A DNA stretch of 64,000 nt from JANLTX01 sp049840835. GTDB lineage: Bacteria; Armatimonadota; Armatimonadia; Armatimonadales; Armatimonadaceae. Shown piece by piece: positions 27,669 to 36,589 of this stretch. A program made the translations under genes and the position numbers. The stretch's first letter is position 1, and every line of letters starts with the position of its first letter. The stretch is from assembly GCA_049840835.1 (NCBI GenBank), contig JASGJG010000033.1:12595-76594 (forward strand). Reading direction: 5' to 3'. A model generated the notes under the pieces. It was not told the DNA's origin. It ran no database searches and was given only the letters and a program-made list of their open reading frames with translations.

Positions 27669-29713
27669 AAGAGAGCGGTGTTGCTGTCGTCATTGGAGCA
27701 GGCACTATGGGTGGCGGTATCGCTGCCGACCTTGCCAACGCAGGCTGGAATGTTCATTTATTAGACGTTACTGCGGAGCATGCCGGGCATGGGTTGGCCC
27801 GCCTGAAGACGGCTAGACCGCCACTACTTTTCGTACCCGAGAATATTGACCGCATTACAATCGGCGGTACCCAGAATCTGGGTGTCCTGCAGCAGGCCGA
27901 CTGGATAATCGAGGCCGTTATTGAGAAAATGGAGGCCAAGCGTGCCCTGCTCGCTCGCATCGAAGCCTACGCCTCACCAAATGCCATCATCACGTCTAAC
28001 ACATCCGGACTGCCTCTAGCTGGTATGTCCGCGCATCTCAATGAGGGGTTTCGTAAGCGTTTCTTCGGCACCCACTTTCTGAACCCACCACGCTATCTGA
28101 AGCTGTTAGAGTTGATACCCACGCCCGCCACGGATCGTGCGATTTTAAGTGACTTCTTTCGATTCGCTGAAAACGTGCTGGGGCATCGGTGTGTGGTGGC
28201 GAAAGACACACCGGGCTTTATCTCTACCCGCCTCTGGATAGCGCACCTTATGGATTCGATTCACACGGCTATCGAGCTGGGTGTGGATATTGAGACCGTT
28301 GACTATCTAACAGGGCCATTGATTGGTCGCCCGAACTCCGCCACATTCCGCATGGCGGACTTAGTCGGGCTGGATATTATCCACTCCGTCGCGAAGAACC
28401 AATACGAAGCGCTTCCAGATGATCCGCTTCGTAACCGACTGGTCTTCCCCGAGGTTATGCAGCGTCTACTGGCAGCCGGATTCAAGGGGGAGAAGACCGG
28501 AGCAGGGTTCTATCGCCGGGAAAAAGACGGTCAGATTCTGGTACTGGACCTGAAAGAGCTAAAGTACCGCCCACGCCGCGCTGTCACTGAGCCGAATCAT
28601 CCGTATCTAAACACCATTCTAGATACGTTCTTTGAGTACATTCACCAGATACTGCCGCAAATCGCGGAGCGTGAGTGGGACATAGACCATGTATTCGAGT
28701 GGGGCTTCGGCTGGCACAAAGGCCCGCTGACCATGGATGCCGAGCGGCGCAGGGCATTTCTGCCTTCTCCGCCATCGGATACCGAGTACATCGAAGTGGA
28801 CCACATGGGGATTCTCCAGAATGCCCCCACAGCTACCCTGCGCGATATGGGCGATGGGATTGCCTGCGTGGAGTTCCACACCAAGATGAATGTCTTCTCG
28901 CCTGATTTATTGGAGTTACTCAAGCGGTTGACGGAGCGGGCGGAGCGCGAGTTCTTAGGGCTCGTTATTGGAAATCAGGGGGCGCACTTCTCGGCAGGCT
29001 ACGACCTGGCTCGCTTAGTGGCTGCCATGGAGCGAGGCGATCTGGCTGCCATCGACGGTGAAATGAAGCTCTGCCAGGAGACATTCCTGGCCTTGAAATA
29101 CGCGCATGTACCTATCGTCGCCGCGCCACACGGATTTGTTCTGGGGGCTGGCTGTGAGTGCGTGCAGCACTGCTATCATGTGCATGCCGCCGCAGAGACC
29201 TATATCGGTCTGCCTGAGGCTGCGGTGGGTGTGATTCCCTGTGGCGGTGGAGTAAAAGAAACCCTGCTGCGCCTGGGCGATGGACTGGCAGCGCTGGAAG
29301 CCATTCTCTTCAACCGCACCTCCACAGGTGCTTATGACGCCATTCGGCAGAAGCGTCTGCGAGAAACGGATACCGTCGCGCGCAATTCCGACCGGCGGCT
29401 CTACGATGCGAAGATGAAAGCTCTGGAGCTATCCGATGGGTTTGTGCCACGGAATCAGGCCGAGACTCCCTGCCCGGAGGTGGATGCCTCTGCCCTGAAA
29501 GGCGCGCTGGACGCCTGGAAGGAGGAAGGTAAGCTGACCGAGATTGAATACAAAATCGGCGCTGCGCTAGTGCATGTGCTCTCTGGTGGCCCAACCGACG
29601 AAGTATCGCTGCTGAACCGGGAGCGCGAGGCGTTTCTCACCCTCTGCCAGGAGCCTTTAAGCCTTGCCCGCATGCAGCACATGCTCAATACCAATCGCCC
29701 GCTGAAAAACTAG
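27665..29713 (+). CDS. Bifunctional 3-hydroxyacyl-CoA dehydrogenase/enoyl-CoA hydratase (FadN-like)
   Basis: 682 residues. The dehydrogenase half comes first: Rossmann motif VIGAGTMGGGIAADLANAGW at about 8-27, TSNTSGLPLAGM, RFFGTHFLNPPRYLKLLELIPT with the catalytic His, then a second helical dehydrogenase C-domain (GAGFYRREKDG, HVFEWGFGWHKGPLTMDA). A crotonase domain follows from about 390 (LVIGNQGAHFSAGYDLARL, HGFVLGAGCECVQHC, PEAAVGVIPCGGGVKETLLRL). This order matches FadN of Bacillus rather than FadB. It carries out two consecutive steps of beta-oxidation. No thiolase gene is in view. It ends the catabolic operon. Confidence 0.92.
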   Translation: MKESGVAVVIGAGTMGGGIAADLANAGWNVHLLDVTAEHAGHGLARLKTARPPLLFVPENIDRITIGGTQNLGVLQQADWIIEAVIEKMEAKRALLARIEAYASPNAIITSNTSGLPLAGMSAHLNEGFRKRFFGTHFLNPPRYLKLLELIPTPATDRAILSDFFRFAENVLGHRCVVAKDTPGFISTRLWIAHLMDSIHTAIELGVDIETVDYLTGPLIGRPNSATFRMADLVGLDIIHSVAKNQYEALPDDPLRNRLVFPEVMQRLLAAGFKGEKTGAGFYRREKDGQILVLDLKELKYRPRRAVTEPNHPYLNTILDTFFEYIHQILPQIAEREWDIDHVFEWGFGWHKGPLTMDAERRRAFLPSPPSDTEYIEVDHMGILQNAPTATLRDMGDGIACVEFHTKMNVFSPDLLELLKRLTERAEREFLGLVIGNQGAHFSAGYDLARLVAAMERGDLAAIDGEMKLCQETFLALKYAHVPIVAAPHGFVLGAGCECVQHCYHVHAAAETYIGLPEAAVGVIPCGGGVKETLLRLGDGLAALEAILFNRTSTGAYDAIRQKRLRETDTVARNSDRRLYDAKMKALELSDGFVPRNQAETPCPEVDASALKGALDAWKEEGKLTEIEYKIGAALVHVLSGGPTDEVSLLNREREAFLTLCQEPLSLARMQHMLNTNRPLKN

Positions 29714-30982
29714 ATGAACCGACGAACTTTCCTGGGCGGTTTGCCCACCCTCGCGCTCGCCCCTCTGGCTCATGCCGCCGATGCTCCGCTGGACGTTTTT
29801 CTGAAGAAGCCAGAGCCGGAGTTCAAGTGGGAAAAAAAGGCTGAGAAGAAGGTCATGGGTGGCACACTCCACGATCTGTTTTTTACGTCCCAAGTCTGGC
29901 AAGGGCGCCCGTGGACACACAGACTTCAGCTTTTTATTCCGGAAAAGAACGATTACCCAGATTTCTGCACACTTCTCAATACCGGTGGAGGCGGCAGTCA
30001 GGCAGAAGAGACTATGGGTATGCTGGGTGCAGGGCAGCTTGGCGGCGCGTTTGCGATTCTGTACCACATTCCCAATCAGCCGCTCTATGGTCTTACCGAA
30101 GATGCTCTGATCGTCTACACCTGGCAGAAGTATTTAGAGACCGGTGATACCAGCTGGCCTCTGCACTTCCCCATGGCCAAGGCCGTGCTGAAGGCTATGG
30201 ATGTTCTTCAGGCGGCACAGCCCTCTCTCAAGCGCTTCTTGATCACCGGAGCCAGTAAGCGCGGCTGGACAACCTGGCTGGCTGGTGCCTCCCGCGATAA
30301 GCGCATTGTTGGAATCGCCCCCATGGTGATCGATATTCTCAATGTAGCAAAGCAGACCGCGCACCAGCTAGAGATGTACGGCAAACCATCGGAACAGGTT
30401 GCTGACTACACGGCGGTAGGTATGGATAAGATTCTGGCGACCCCACGTGGTCAGGAGCTTCTGAAACTGGAAGATCCCTACTCGTATCGGGACCGCCTGA
30501 CCCTACCAAAGCTAATTATCCTGGGCACCAACGACCGCTACTGGAGCCAGGATGCCCTGAACCTGTACTGGAAGGACTTGAGGGGCCCCAAGTGGGTACT
30601 CTACACCCCCAACTCCGGCCATGGACTGGAAGATCGGGCGCGGGTATTCGCTACCCTGTCTGCGTTCGGGCGGATGCTGGCCTCTCGCAAGCGCTGGCCG
30701 AAGCAATATTGGGTCTACACACCGAACTATCTCAAGATAGACAGCGATATGCCTCTTGAGTCTGCGCGGATCTTCACCTGTACATCAGACACGACCGACT
30801 TCCGAGATAGTAAGTGGACCAGCATAGAGAAAGAAGTTCTATATCGTCGACAGGTTGGAACAGCAATCGATTCTCCTCACAGAGGCTACGCAGCAACCTT
30901 CCTGGAAGTGACCTATGAGCTGGAGCCAGGTCGCAAGTTCACGCTTTCGACTCAGATTTCGATTCTACGCCCGAAAGTGTGA
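29714..30982 (+). CDS. PhoPQ-activated pathogenicity-related (PqaA-like) hydrolase
   Basis: 422 residues. The N-terminal MNRRTFLGGLPTLALAPLAHA looks like a twin-arginine signal peptide, so the protein is probably exported. The body matches the PqaA_type alpha/beta-hydrolase-like family: LLNTGGGGSQAEE, LYGLTEDALIVYTWQKYLETGD, FLITGASKRGWTTWLAGA (nucleophile-elbow-like GASKRGW), VIDILNV, ILGTNDRYWSQDALNLYWKDL and VLYTPNSGHGLED (His). Substrate unknown. It starts directly after the FadN-like stop. Its 3' end overlaps the convergent DUF1361 gene by 44 nt. Confidence 0.88.
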   Translation: MNRRTFLGGLPTLALAPLAHAADAPLDVFLKKPEPEFKWEKKAEKKVMGGTLHDLFFTSQVWQGRPWTHRLQLFIPEKNDYPDFCTLLNTGGGGSQAEETMGMLGAGQLGGAFAILYHIPNQPLYGLTEDALIVYTWQKYLETGDTSWPLHFPMAKAVLKAMDVLQAAQPSLKRFLITGASKRGWTTWLAGASRDKRIVGIAPMVIDILNVAKQTAHQLEMYGKPSEQVADYTAVGMDKILATPRGQELLKLEDPYSYRDRLTLPKLIILGTNDRYWSQDALNLYWKDLRGPKWVLYTPNSGHGLEDRARVFATLSAFGRMLASRKRWPKQYWVYTPNYLKIDSDMPLESARIFTCTSDTTDFRDSKWTSIEKEVLYRRQVGTAIDSPHRGYAATFLEVTYELEPGRKFTLSTQISILRPKV

Positions 30983-31562
30983 CATAGCAGAGAAGCTGCA
31001 AAACAGCATAAAGGATAGAAACCCCGATAAGGCGTGGCCATGTATCCGGGTTGGTAAAGAGATGATAGGTATCTCTGGCCAGCCCGATGGGGTCACGCAC
31101 AATATCCCACGAGTTCCAGCGCTGGAATCGGCCAATATACACTCCCACCCCGGCCAGAAAGAACACTCCACAGGCAAAGATCCAGCCTGCGACCCGGCCT
31201 TTCTTCTCTGCCAGCTCCGTCTGCAGGATTCCCAGCGAATACAGCCCTAGCCGCATGCCGAGTAAGGCGAATAGGAACACCAGCGCCATGTCGTACCACC
31301 AGGCAGCGTTCACCGCCCAGCGAATGTGCTTCATGTCCGTCACGATATAAGGCGCGTTGGGATAGAAGGCCAGCCAACCAATGGCCAGCAAGCGCCGCAG
31401 CCAGAGGTTCTTCGCTTTCTGCCGCCAGAGAACCAGCATCACGGGCACCCAGGCTAAAAACAGATTCCATACAAGAAAAGCATAAACAGTAGTATGGGTA
31501 AAGAGCATCCGTGCGCCGACCATAAGGCACGCAACCAGGCTCGCAAACAAGAGTCCAACCAT
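30939..31562 (-). CDS. DUF1361 integral membrane protein
   Basis: 207 residues with about six hydrophobic segments. The family signature FYPNAPYIVTD is present, followed by H..W and a WWYDMAL motif, as in DUF1361 proteins of unknown function. It is convergent with and overlaps the end of the PqaA-like gene. No operon partner. Confidence 0.85.
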   Translation of the reverse strand: MVGLLFASLVACLMVGARMLFTHTTVYAFLVWNLFLAWVPVMLVLWRQKAKNLWLRRLLAIGWLAFYPNAPYIVTDMKHIRWAVNAAWWYDMALVFLFALLGMRLGLYSLGILQTELAEKKGRVAGWIFACGVFFLAGVGVYIGRFQRWNSWDIVRDPIGLARDTYHLFTNPDTWPRLIGVSILYAVLQLLCYVTLSGVESKSESKA

Positions 31563-31605
31563 TTAGATACTCAGGATAACACACCTGCGATACGCTGGAG
31601 TAGTC

Positions 31606-32289
31606 ATGCGCCTGCAAGCCCAAGCTATCGAAGATAAAGACACTCTCAAAAAGCTTCAAGAGGCCCTTAAAAGTGGTACCGCCACCCGTATGGTGGAACA
31701 GCAGAGCGACGACAGCTTGCTCCGGCTTCTGACGCTCTATCAGCAAAAAAGGCGTTTTCGCTGGTTCTATCTGGCCCCATTTCTGGCTCTAGCGCTCCTA
31801 CAGATACTTGTTGCTTTCGGTAATTTAATGAACTGGTGGCGATGGTCAACTATTCAATTCCACCTGTTCTTTTTGCCCTTCTTATTTTTCCAGCGAAAGA
31901 AGCACGAGCTTTCCGCAGAAGCCTGGCTCCCGGTAATGCTGCGACTGGAATCCGCCTCGCTCCCCACTCTTCTGGAAGCTCATCGCCTGAAAATCTCCCC
32001 TTTAAACAATGCACTACGCACCGGTCTTACGAAACGACTCTCCATTGCCACAGCCGAGGAACTGGAATCTCTAACGCCAGACCAGCGCAAGGAGCTGGTA
32101 CGCTTTACCCTATCTCAGCTCCACACGCTTAGCCATGAGCGTAATCAGGCAGCCATAGTCGGATTCCTGGCCCTAGCAACATTGAAACAGCCGGGTGCAG
32201 AGCACGTCTCGCCAAATACTATCTCCGAAACCCATGTCAATTTGCGTCGGGCTGTTGAGGAGTATCAGACCATAATGAAAGCCCGCTGA
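31606..32289 (+). CDS. Two-helix membrane protein, tandem family member 1
   Basis: 227 residues of an unrecognised family with five members in this window. Layout: a helical N-terminus (EDKDTLKKLQEALKSGTATRMVEQQSDDSLLRLL), two hydrophobic segments at about 53-75 and 82-100, then a helical C-terminal domain. The C-terminal domain has the family hallmark RLESASLPTLLEAH.LKI, RLSIATAEELESLTPDQRKELVRFTLSQL and AAIVGFLALATLKQPGAEHVS...THVNLRRAVEEY. Probably an inner-membrane hairpin with a cytoplasmic repeat domain. It is followed after 6 nt by the next copy. Confidence 0.75.
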   Translation: MRLQAQAIEDKDTLKKLQEALKSGTATRMVEQQSDDSLLRLLTLYQQKRRFRWFYLAPFLALALLQILVAFGNLMNWWRWSTIQFHLFFLPFLFFQRKKHELSAEAWLPVMLRLESASLPTLLEAHRLKISPLNNALRTGLTKRLSIATAEELESLTPDQRKELVRFTLSQLHTLSHERNQAAIVGFLALATLKQPGAEHVSPNTISETHVNLRRAVEEYQTIMKAR

Positions 32290-32295
32290 GACTCC

Positions 32296-33006
32296 ATGCG
32301 TCTGCAAACTCAGACAACTGAGGAAATGGATACTCTTAAAGAGATTCAGAAGGCTCTGAAGCGCGAGAGCGCTGCCACTGTGCTCGACCGTTATACCGAT
32401 AACATTCTGATTCAATTACTGCGCCGCCAAAAGCGCCCCAGTGGCATTGTTCTCTGGTGCTGGATGGCCTTTCTGGGCATTATGATTATTGTCTTTTTAG
32501 GGGCTTTCGCCCGTTTCTGGAAGTTGCCGAACACTCCCTTTATCTTTTTTATTTTTCAAATACATCTGGTGCAGCACTTGTTTAAGATAAAGCCTGAAGT
32601 TCTGGAACCCATAAAACTGCGTCTGGAGAAGGCTTCCCTACCCACTCTGCTGGACGCCTATACCTTGAATATCCCCCAGATAGATGAGACGATTCAAGCA
32701 GCGCTAGCAAAGCGACTGGCAGTGGCAACCACAGAGGATTTAGAGATGCTGGCACCGGAGCAGCGTAAGCAATTAGTACGTTTCACGCTTATACAAGCCA
32801 GGGTAAATCCACTCACCTACCCGCTCGATCAGCCGTATCTCCTTCCAGAAACCCAGGCTCAAGCAGCTACTGTTGGATTTCTAGCACTGGCATCATTAAA
32901 GCTGCCGGGCGCCCAGCATATCTCGTCGCAAAAGATACGCACCACGAATCCGAACTTAAAGCAGGCTATTGAAGAATATCAGCTTGCTATGAAAGCGTTT
33001 GTCTAG
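32296..33006 (+). CDS. Two-helix membrane protein, tandem family member 2
   Basis: 236 residues, second copy. The same order of elements: TTEEMDTLKEIQKALKRES, two membrane segments (about 50-72 and 78-98), RLEKASLPTLLDAYTLNI, KRLAVATTEDLEMLAPEQRKQLVRFTL and AATVGFLALASLKLPGAQHIS. It has a somewhat longer loop (NPLTYPLDQPYLLPETQ) before the last block than its siblings. Start ATG 6 nt after the previous stop and 2 nt before the next start, so the array is certainly one transcript. Function unknown. Confidence 0.75.
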   Translation: MRLQTQTTEEMDTLKEIQKALKRESAATVLDRYTDNILIQLLRRQKRPSGIVLWCWMAFLGIMIIVFLGAFARFWKLPNTPFIFFIFQIHLVQHLFKIKPEVLEPIKLRLEKASLPTLLDAYTLNIPQIDETIQAALAKRLAVATTEDLEMLAPEQRKQLVRFTLIQARVNPLTYPLDQPYLLPETQAQAATVGFLALASLKLPGAQHISSQKIRTTNPNLKQAIEEYQLAMKAFV

Positions 33007-33008
33007 TC

Positions 33009-33698
33009 ATGCAGCTACAGAACGCTCATCCCCCAGAAGAGAAAGAGGCTCTTTCCGAACTTAGAAAGGCTCTCAAAGGCAATCGCCTGGCCCCAGTTCT
33101 GGAGCGGCAGCCCGATCGCTATTTGCTTCGCTTTCTCAATCGGCACTTTACCTACCCGTGGTGGATAATCGCCATGCGACTCATTGGCCTGGCTGCCATA
33201 GGAATACAGCTCACTCTGTTTTTATCGGGTAAGACCTCCTGGCCCATCAATCCTGGGTTTATTTTATTCTTACTTCCCGATTTTCTTTTGACAGCACGGA
33301 GTAGTGCCTCACCTGAAGTTGTACAGGCCATTCGTCAGCGCCTGGAGTCCGCATCGCTGCCTACTCTGCTGGATGCCTATCAGCTAAACCCTTTTATCTT
33401 TAGAAGCGATATTCTAGAATTGCTCCTGGAGCGCCTGACTCTTGCCACACCGAGCGAGCTAGAAATCCTGACACTATCTCAGCGAAAGAGCCTGGTGCAA
33501 TTCACTTTAGGCCATGTCAACTCCATCGATCTTCTAATACCCGAGGTAGAGGAGGCAGTGATAGTAGGCTTTCTCGCCATGGCGACTCTGAAACTTCCCG
33601 GCGCAGAGCAGGTGCGCTTGGAGGCAGTCAATGAACGACATGCCAATCTTCGCCTGGCGATTGCGGAGTATAAGGCAGCCATGGGAGAAACCCGCTAG
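33009..33698 (+). CDS. Two-helix membrane protein, tandem family member 3
   Basis: 229 residues, third copy: EEKEALSELRKALKGNRLAPVLERQPDRYLLRFL, two hydrophobic stretches around 55-95, RLESASLPTLLDAYQLNPFI, ERLTLATPSELEILTLSQRKSLVQFTLGHV and AVIVGFLAMATLKLPGAEQVRLE...HANLRLAIAEYKAAM. The conserved C-terminal half and variable membrane part suggest a shared cytoplasmic function with divergent membrane sensing. Confidence 0.75.
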   Translation: MQLQNAHPPEEKEALSELRKALKGNRLAPVLERQPDRYLLRFLNRHFTYPWWIIAMRLIGLAAIGIQLTLFLSGKTSWPINPGFILFLLPDFLLTARSSASPEVVQAIRQRLESASLPTLLDAYQLNPFIFRSDILELLLERLTLATPSELEILTLSQRKSLVQFTLGHVNSIDLLIPEVEEAVIVGFLAMATLKLPGAEQVRLEAVNERHANLRLAIAEYKAAMGETR

Positions 33699-33700
33699 CC

Positions 33701-34393
33701 ATGCCCCAGCAAGCTTTCGCTCAAACGGAAAAAGAAGCTCTCAAAGAGTTTCGGCTGGCTCTGAAAAGCGGCGAGGTCGAATCCACTATCGCACAACATA
33801 GCGATGAAACGCTGCTACGACTTCTTCGCTACCGAAACAATCACTGGCGCCGTATTCTCTATGGAATCGCTACAGTTTTGCTTCTGATTATTGTCACGGC
33901 TATTGGCACCTGGCTTACAGGAACACTACTCTTTGTTGGTTCCTTCTTTACCTTCACTATTGCCAATCAGAGCGAAGCCAAACGGAAATCCGCAAAAACC
34001 TGGGCGACTATCGGCAAGCGGATAGAAGCAGCATCGCTACCTACTCTTCTGGAGGCTTATGGACTGAGTATTCCAGACCTCTCCTCCGCGATTCGGACGG
34101 GCATGATAAAGCAGCTCACGCTTGCCACTCATGAAGACCTGCTGACACTGACTCCCTGGCAACGCCATCAGCTCGTGCGCTTTACCCTGGGCCAGCTTCA
34201 CTCCTTCTGGGGAGCGTACCCTATGGTGAATGCCAGCCAGCGGCAGGCCGCCACACTGGGCTATCTGGCTCTGGCGACTCTGCGACAGCCTGGCGCGGAA
34301 CGCCCAGACACCAGCGGAATAAACGCAACGCATGTGAACCTAAAAAAAGCGATTGCCGACTACCGCGCAGCCCTGAGTGTAAGTCGATATTAA
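33701..34393 (+). CDS. Two-helix membrane protein, tandem family member 4
   Basis: 230 residues, fourth and last adjacent copy: QTEKEALKEFRLALKSGEVESTIAQHSDETLLRLL, membrane segments at about 50-85, RIEAASLPTLLEAYGLSI, KQLTLATHEDLLTLTPWQRHQLVRFTLGQL and AATLGYLALATLRQPGAERPD. It is followed by a strong terminator shared with the convergent pilin-like gene. No catalytic motif visible. Confidence 0.75.
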   Translation: MPQQAFAQTEKEALKEFRLALKSGEVESTIAQHSDETLLRLLRYRNNHWRRILYGIATVLLLIIVTAIGTWLTGTLLFVGSFFTFTIANQSEAKRKSAKTWATIGKRIEAASLPTLLEAYGLSIPDLSSAIRTGMIKQLTLATHEDLLTLTPWQRHQLVRFTLGQLHSFWGAYPMVNASQRQAATLGYLALATLRQPGAERPDTSGINATHVNLKKAIADYRAALSVSRY

Positions 34394-34396
34394 TGT

Positions 34397-34435
34397 CTCC
34401 CTCTCTCGATGCAAAATCGAGAGAGGGAGGTTTTA
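34397..34435. terminator. Bidirectional terminator
   Basis: A perfect 14-bp stem (CTCCCTCTCTCGAT against ATCGAGAGAGGGAG) with a 5-nt loop GCAAA, followed on the plus side by GTTTTA. It lies between the convergent membrane-protein array and the pilin-like gene and probably stops both. Confidence 0.8.
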
Positions 34436-34438
34436 CTC

Positions 34439-35332
34439 TCAGGGTGCGAAGGTGGTTGCGGGCTTCTGTAGCTTGAAGGACCGGAAGTCGCTCTGCCGGA
34501 CATCACCCCAGCGCCGGAACTTGGCGGAACCATCTGCCATGAGGTAGTTCGCTCCGTTGAAGTGCCCTTTGGTGGGAGCCAGACTGAGTCCACCAGCGCA
34601 GCTTGCGGGTAGCCCGTCAGCAGGGGTGGGTGCGTTGACCTTGCGCCCCGCGAACTTCCAGATATCGCAGCCCGCTATGGTTGAAGCATGGGGACTACCG
34701 ACATACCCCAGCGCGGCCCAGTCACCGTTGCCAATAGCCCAGAGCTCGGCCAGCGCAACTGTATCGGAAACCTGGTCGATACTGGCAAGGCTTTTACCCT
34801 GCGCCGCCGCGCCATTGGGTAGGCGGCTGCCAGTATAGTTGCTCAGACCGGTATTCGGGTCACGCGCTCCCCCATTCATATCGCTGTACTGCACCGTGTT
34901 GATCTCGGCTAGATAGCCATAAGAGCGCGGAATCCCCTTGGAGCGATAGTTCAGATCCCACCACTGAATCCGGCTGTCTGTGGCAGGCACACGCGGACCG
35001 GCGTCACTGGGGCAAGTCCAGATTTTATCGTTCTTGATGTAGGGCATGATCTGCATATCCAGCGGCATTCGCATATCGGATGTACTGCCACCATTTACGG
35101 TGGGAACAGCCAGTAGCGCGCCGGGATAGAGTTCATCGTAGTCCTGCACATACATCATCAGCCCTGTGCCGATTTGCTTGATGTTAGAGAGACAGCTCGT
35201 CTGGCGGGCCTTGTCTCTGGCCTGTGCGAAAACAGGGAAGAGAATGGCGGCAAGAATGGCTATGATGGCGATGACAACCAGCAACTCAATAAGCGTAAAA
35301 GCTGTCGAGTGGCGATGTCTTTTTGTTCGCAT
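34439..35332 (-). CDS. DUF1559 prepilin-type N-terminal cleavage protein
   Basis: 297 residues from ATG 35332 (MRTKRHRH). An upstream ATG in frame would cover the operator region and lacks a good ribosome site, whereas AGGGACG precedes this one. Type IV pilin/pseudopilin leader and helix: TAFTLIELLVVIAIIAILAAILFPVFAQARDKARQTSCLSNIKQ, with cleavage expected before F after the TA residue. The rest is the DUF1559 globular domain with a conserved end (KGHFNGANYLMADGSAKFRRW). Such proteins are strongly expanded in Armatimonadota and Planctomycetes. Two copies of the TGGTATAGTCCA-like operator lie just upstream, so it may be regulated by the divergent GntR-LacI repressor. Confidence 0.92.
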   Translation of the reverse strand: MRTKRHRHSTAFTLIELLVVIAIIAILAAILFPVFAQARDKARQTSCLSNIKQIGTGLMMYVQDYDELYPGALLAVPTVNGGSTSDMRMPLDMQIMPYIKNDKIWTCPSDAGPRVPATDSRIQWWDLNYRSKGIPRSYGYLAEINTVQYSDMNGGARDPNTGLSNYTGSRLPNGAAAQGKSLASIDQVSDTVALAELWAIGNGDWAALGYVGSPHASTIAGCDIWKFAGRKVNAPTPADGLPASCAGGLSLAPTKGHFNGANYLMADGSAKFRRWGDVRQSDFRSFKLQKPATTFAP

Positions 35333-35353
35333 GGCGTCCCTTTCCAGGTGGAT

Positions 35354-35369
35354 ATTGGTATAGTCCAAT
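35354..35369. promoter_or_regulatory. Operator-like palindrome 1
   Basis: ATTGGTATAGTCCAAT, a near-perfect inverted repeat with ATTGG/CCAAT arms, 22 bp upstream of the pilin-like ATG. It shares its core TGGTATAGTCCA with the site at 35,464. Confidence 0.7.
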
Positions 35370-35376
35370 TTTAATC

Positions 35377-35389
35377 TGGACTAATCCAA
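35377..35389. promoter_or_regulatory. Operator-like palindrome 2
   Basis: TGGACTAATCCA keeps the TGGN6CCA arms of the other two sites in the intergenic region but has a different centre. The spacing from site 1 (about 22 bp, two helical turns) would let two dimers bind on the same face. Confidence 0.55.
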
Positions 35390-35463
35390 TACTATATTCA
35401 CTTTGTTGTATCACTTGGCGCTCCACCTATATTAACTCTGCTTTATGGCTGAAATTTTAATAT

Positions 35464-35479
35464 TCTGGTATAGTCCAGA
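35464..35479. promoter_or_regulatory. Operator-like palindrome 3, upstream of the GntR-LacI gene
   Basis: TCTGGTATAGTCCAGA, a 16-bp inverted repeat with the same TGGTATAGTCCA core as site 1. It ends 4 bp before the regulator's likely ATG (35,484), so it would block its own transcription when bound. It also shows that the earlier in-frame ATG at 35,445 is not the true start. Confidence 0.75.
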
Positions 35480-35483
35480 TTCA

Positions 35484-36569
35484 ATGTCAACCTATCGCTA
35501 TCATGAAATTGCGGCTAGCTTACGGGAGCAGATTCAGTGTCAGGAGCTAGTAGGAAAACTGCCGGGAGAGCGCACACTCATGGCGCAGTTTGGCGTGCAG
35601 CGCAATACAATTCGACAAGCGCTAGAGCTTTTAGAGCAAGAGGGCTGGTTGGAAATTCGCCCTCGTAGCGGCGCCTATGCCTGTAGTGCGAGCAATGCTT
35701 CCCGACTCGATGGTGGCACGATTCTCTTAGTCAATTCCTGGAACAAGGCATCCAATGCTATCAACCATGTGTTTCTAGGGATATCTGCTGCTCTCGAAAG
35801 CAGTCCAATTTCCGTACAGCGCTTCAACTCGCAACCCAGACCTGGTTCCCGGTTTCATGTCTACCCCTCGGCAGAGTATATTGCTGCCAATAAAGTCGTT
35901 GGTATCGCGCTGTGGGCACAGAATCCTACCGATGTCGGCGCTCTGATGAAACTGAGAGAGGCTGTGCCGCTGGTGTTGATAGATCGTCGGATACTGGGAT
36001 TCGAGGCTGACTGTGTACGGTCCGATGACATGGCTGGCGGGAAGCAGCTTACGGAACATTTGCTCCAGCAGGGACACCGGCGTATTGGCTTCGTAGGCGA
36101 TGAAGCGTTCGCGGAAACTGTCCAGCAGCGTTGGCGCGGCTATACTCTGGCTCTGGAAGAGGCCGGACTTACCCTGGAGCCATCCTTGATGGCACTCTTT
36201 GAAGGAATTCAAGAGCCGAATTTCTCCGAGGCACTTCGCATACTGATAGCGGGCAATGGTGACCCGCTCACAGCCCTGATCTGCTCCAACGACACCACGG
36301 CACTCCTGGTGCTGAAGTACCTCCAAACGCATAAAATCCGGGTTCCCCAGGATATCGCTGTGGCGGGCTACGGCAATTTGCTCAGTGACTATATGGATAC
36401 TATCGGGCTAACTACAGTAGAGCAGCCTTTTGAAGAAGTCGGGAAGCTTGCTGGCGAGCTGCTAATTCGTCGCCTGACCCAGGCAAGGGATTGGAAACGC
36501 GAGCGCCCGGAGATTATCGACCTCCCTGTTCGGCTTGTCGCCCGTGACTCTACTAACTCAATAAAATAA
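35484..36569 (+). CDS. GntR-LacI chimeric transcriptional regulator
   Basis: 361 residues from MSTYRYHEIAASLREQI. N-terminal GntR winged helix (about 1-72: KLPGERTLMAQFGVQRNTIRQALELLEQEGWLEIRPRSGAYA). Then a LacI/periplasmic-binding-like effector domain: LLEAVPLVLIDRRI-like region, CVRSDDMAGGKQLTEHLLQQGHRRIGFVGDE, CSNDTTALLVLKYLQ, VAVAGYGN and TTVEQPFEEVGKLAGELLIRRL. This is the AraR-type arrangement, with a sugar as probable effector. The three palindromes upstream suggest autoregulation and control of the divergent pilin-like gene. Confidence 0.9.
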   Translation: MSTYRYHEIAASLREQIQCQELVGKLPGERTLMAQFGVQRNTIRQALELLEQEGWLEIRPRSGAYACSASNASRLDGGTILLVNSWNKASNAINHVFLGISAALESSPISVQRFNSQPRPGSRFHVYPSAEYIAANKVVGIALWAQNPTDVGALMKLREAVPLVLIDRRILGFEADCVRSDDMAGGKQLTEHLLQQGHRRIGFVGDEAFAETVQQRWRGYTLALEEAGLTLEPSLMALFEGIQEPNFSEALRILIAGNGDPLTALICSNDTTALLVLKYLQTHKIRVPQDIAVAGYGNLLSDYMDTIGLTTVEQPFEEVGKLAGELLIRRLTQARDWKRERPEIIDLPVRLVARDSTNSIK

Positions 36570-36589
36570 GCGTATAGTGATTCGAAGGA

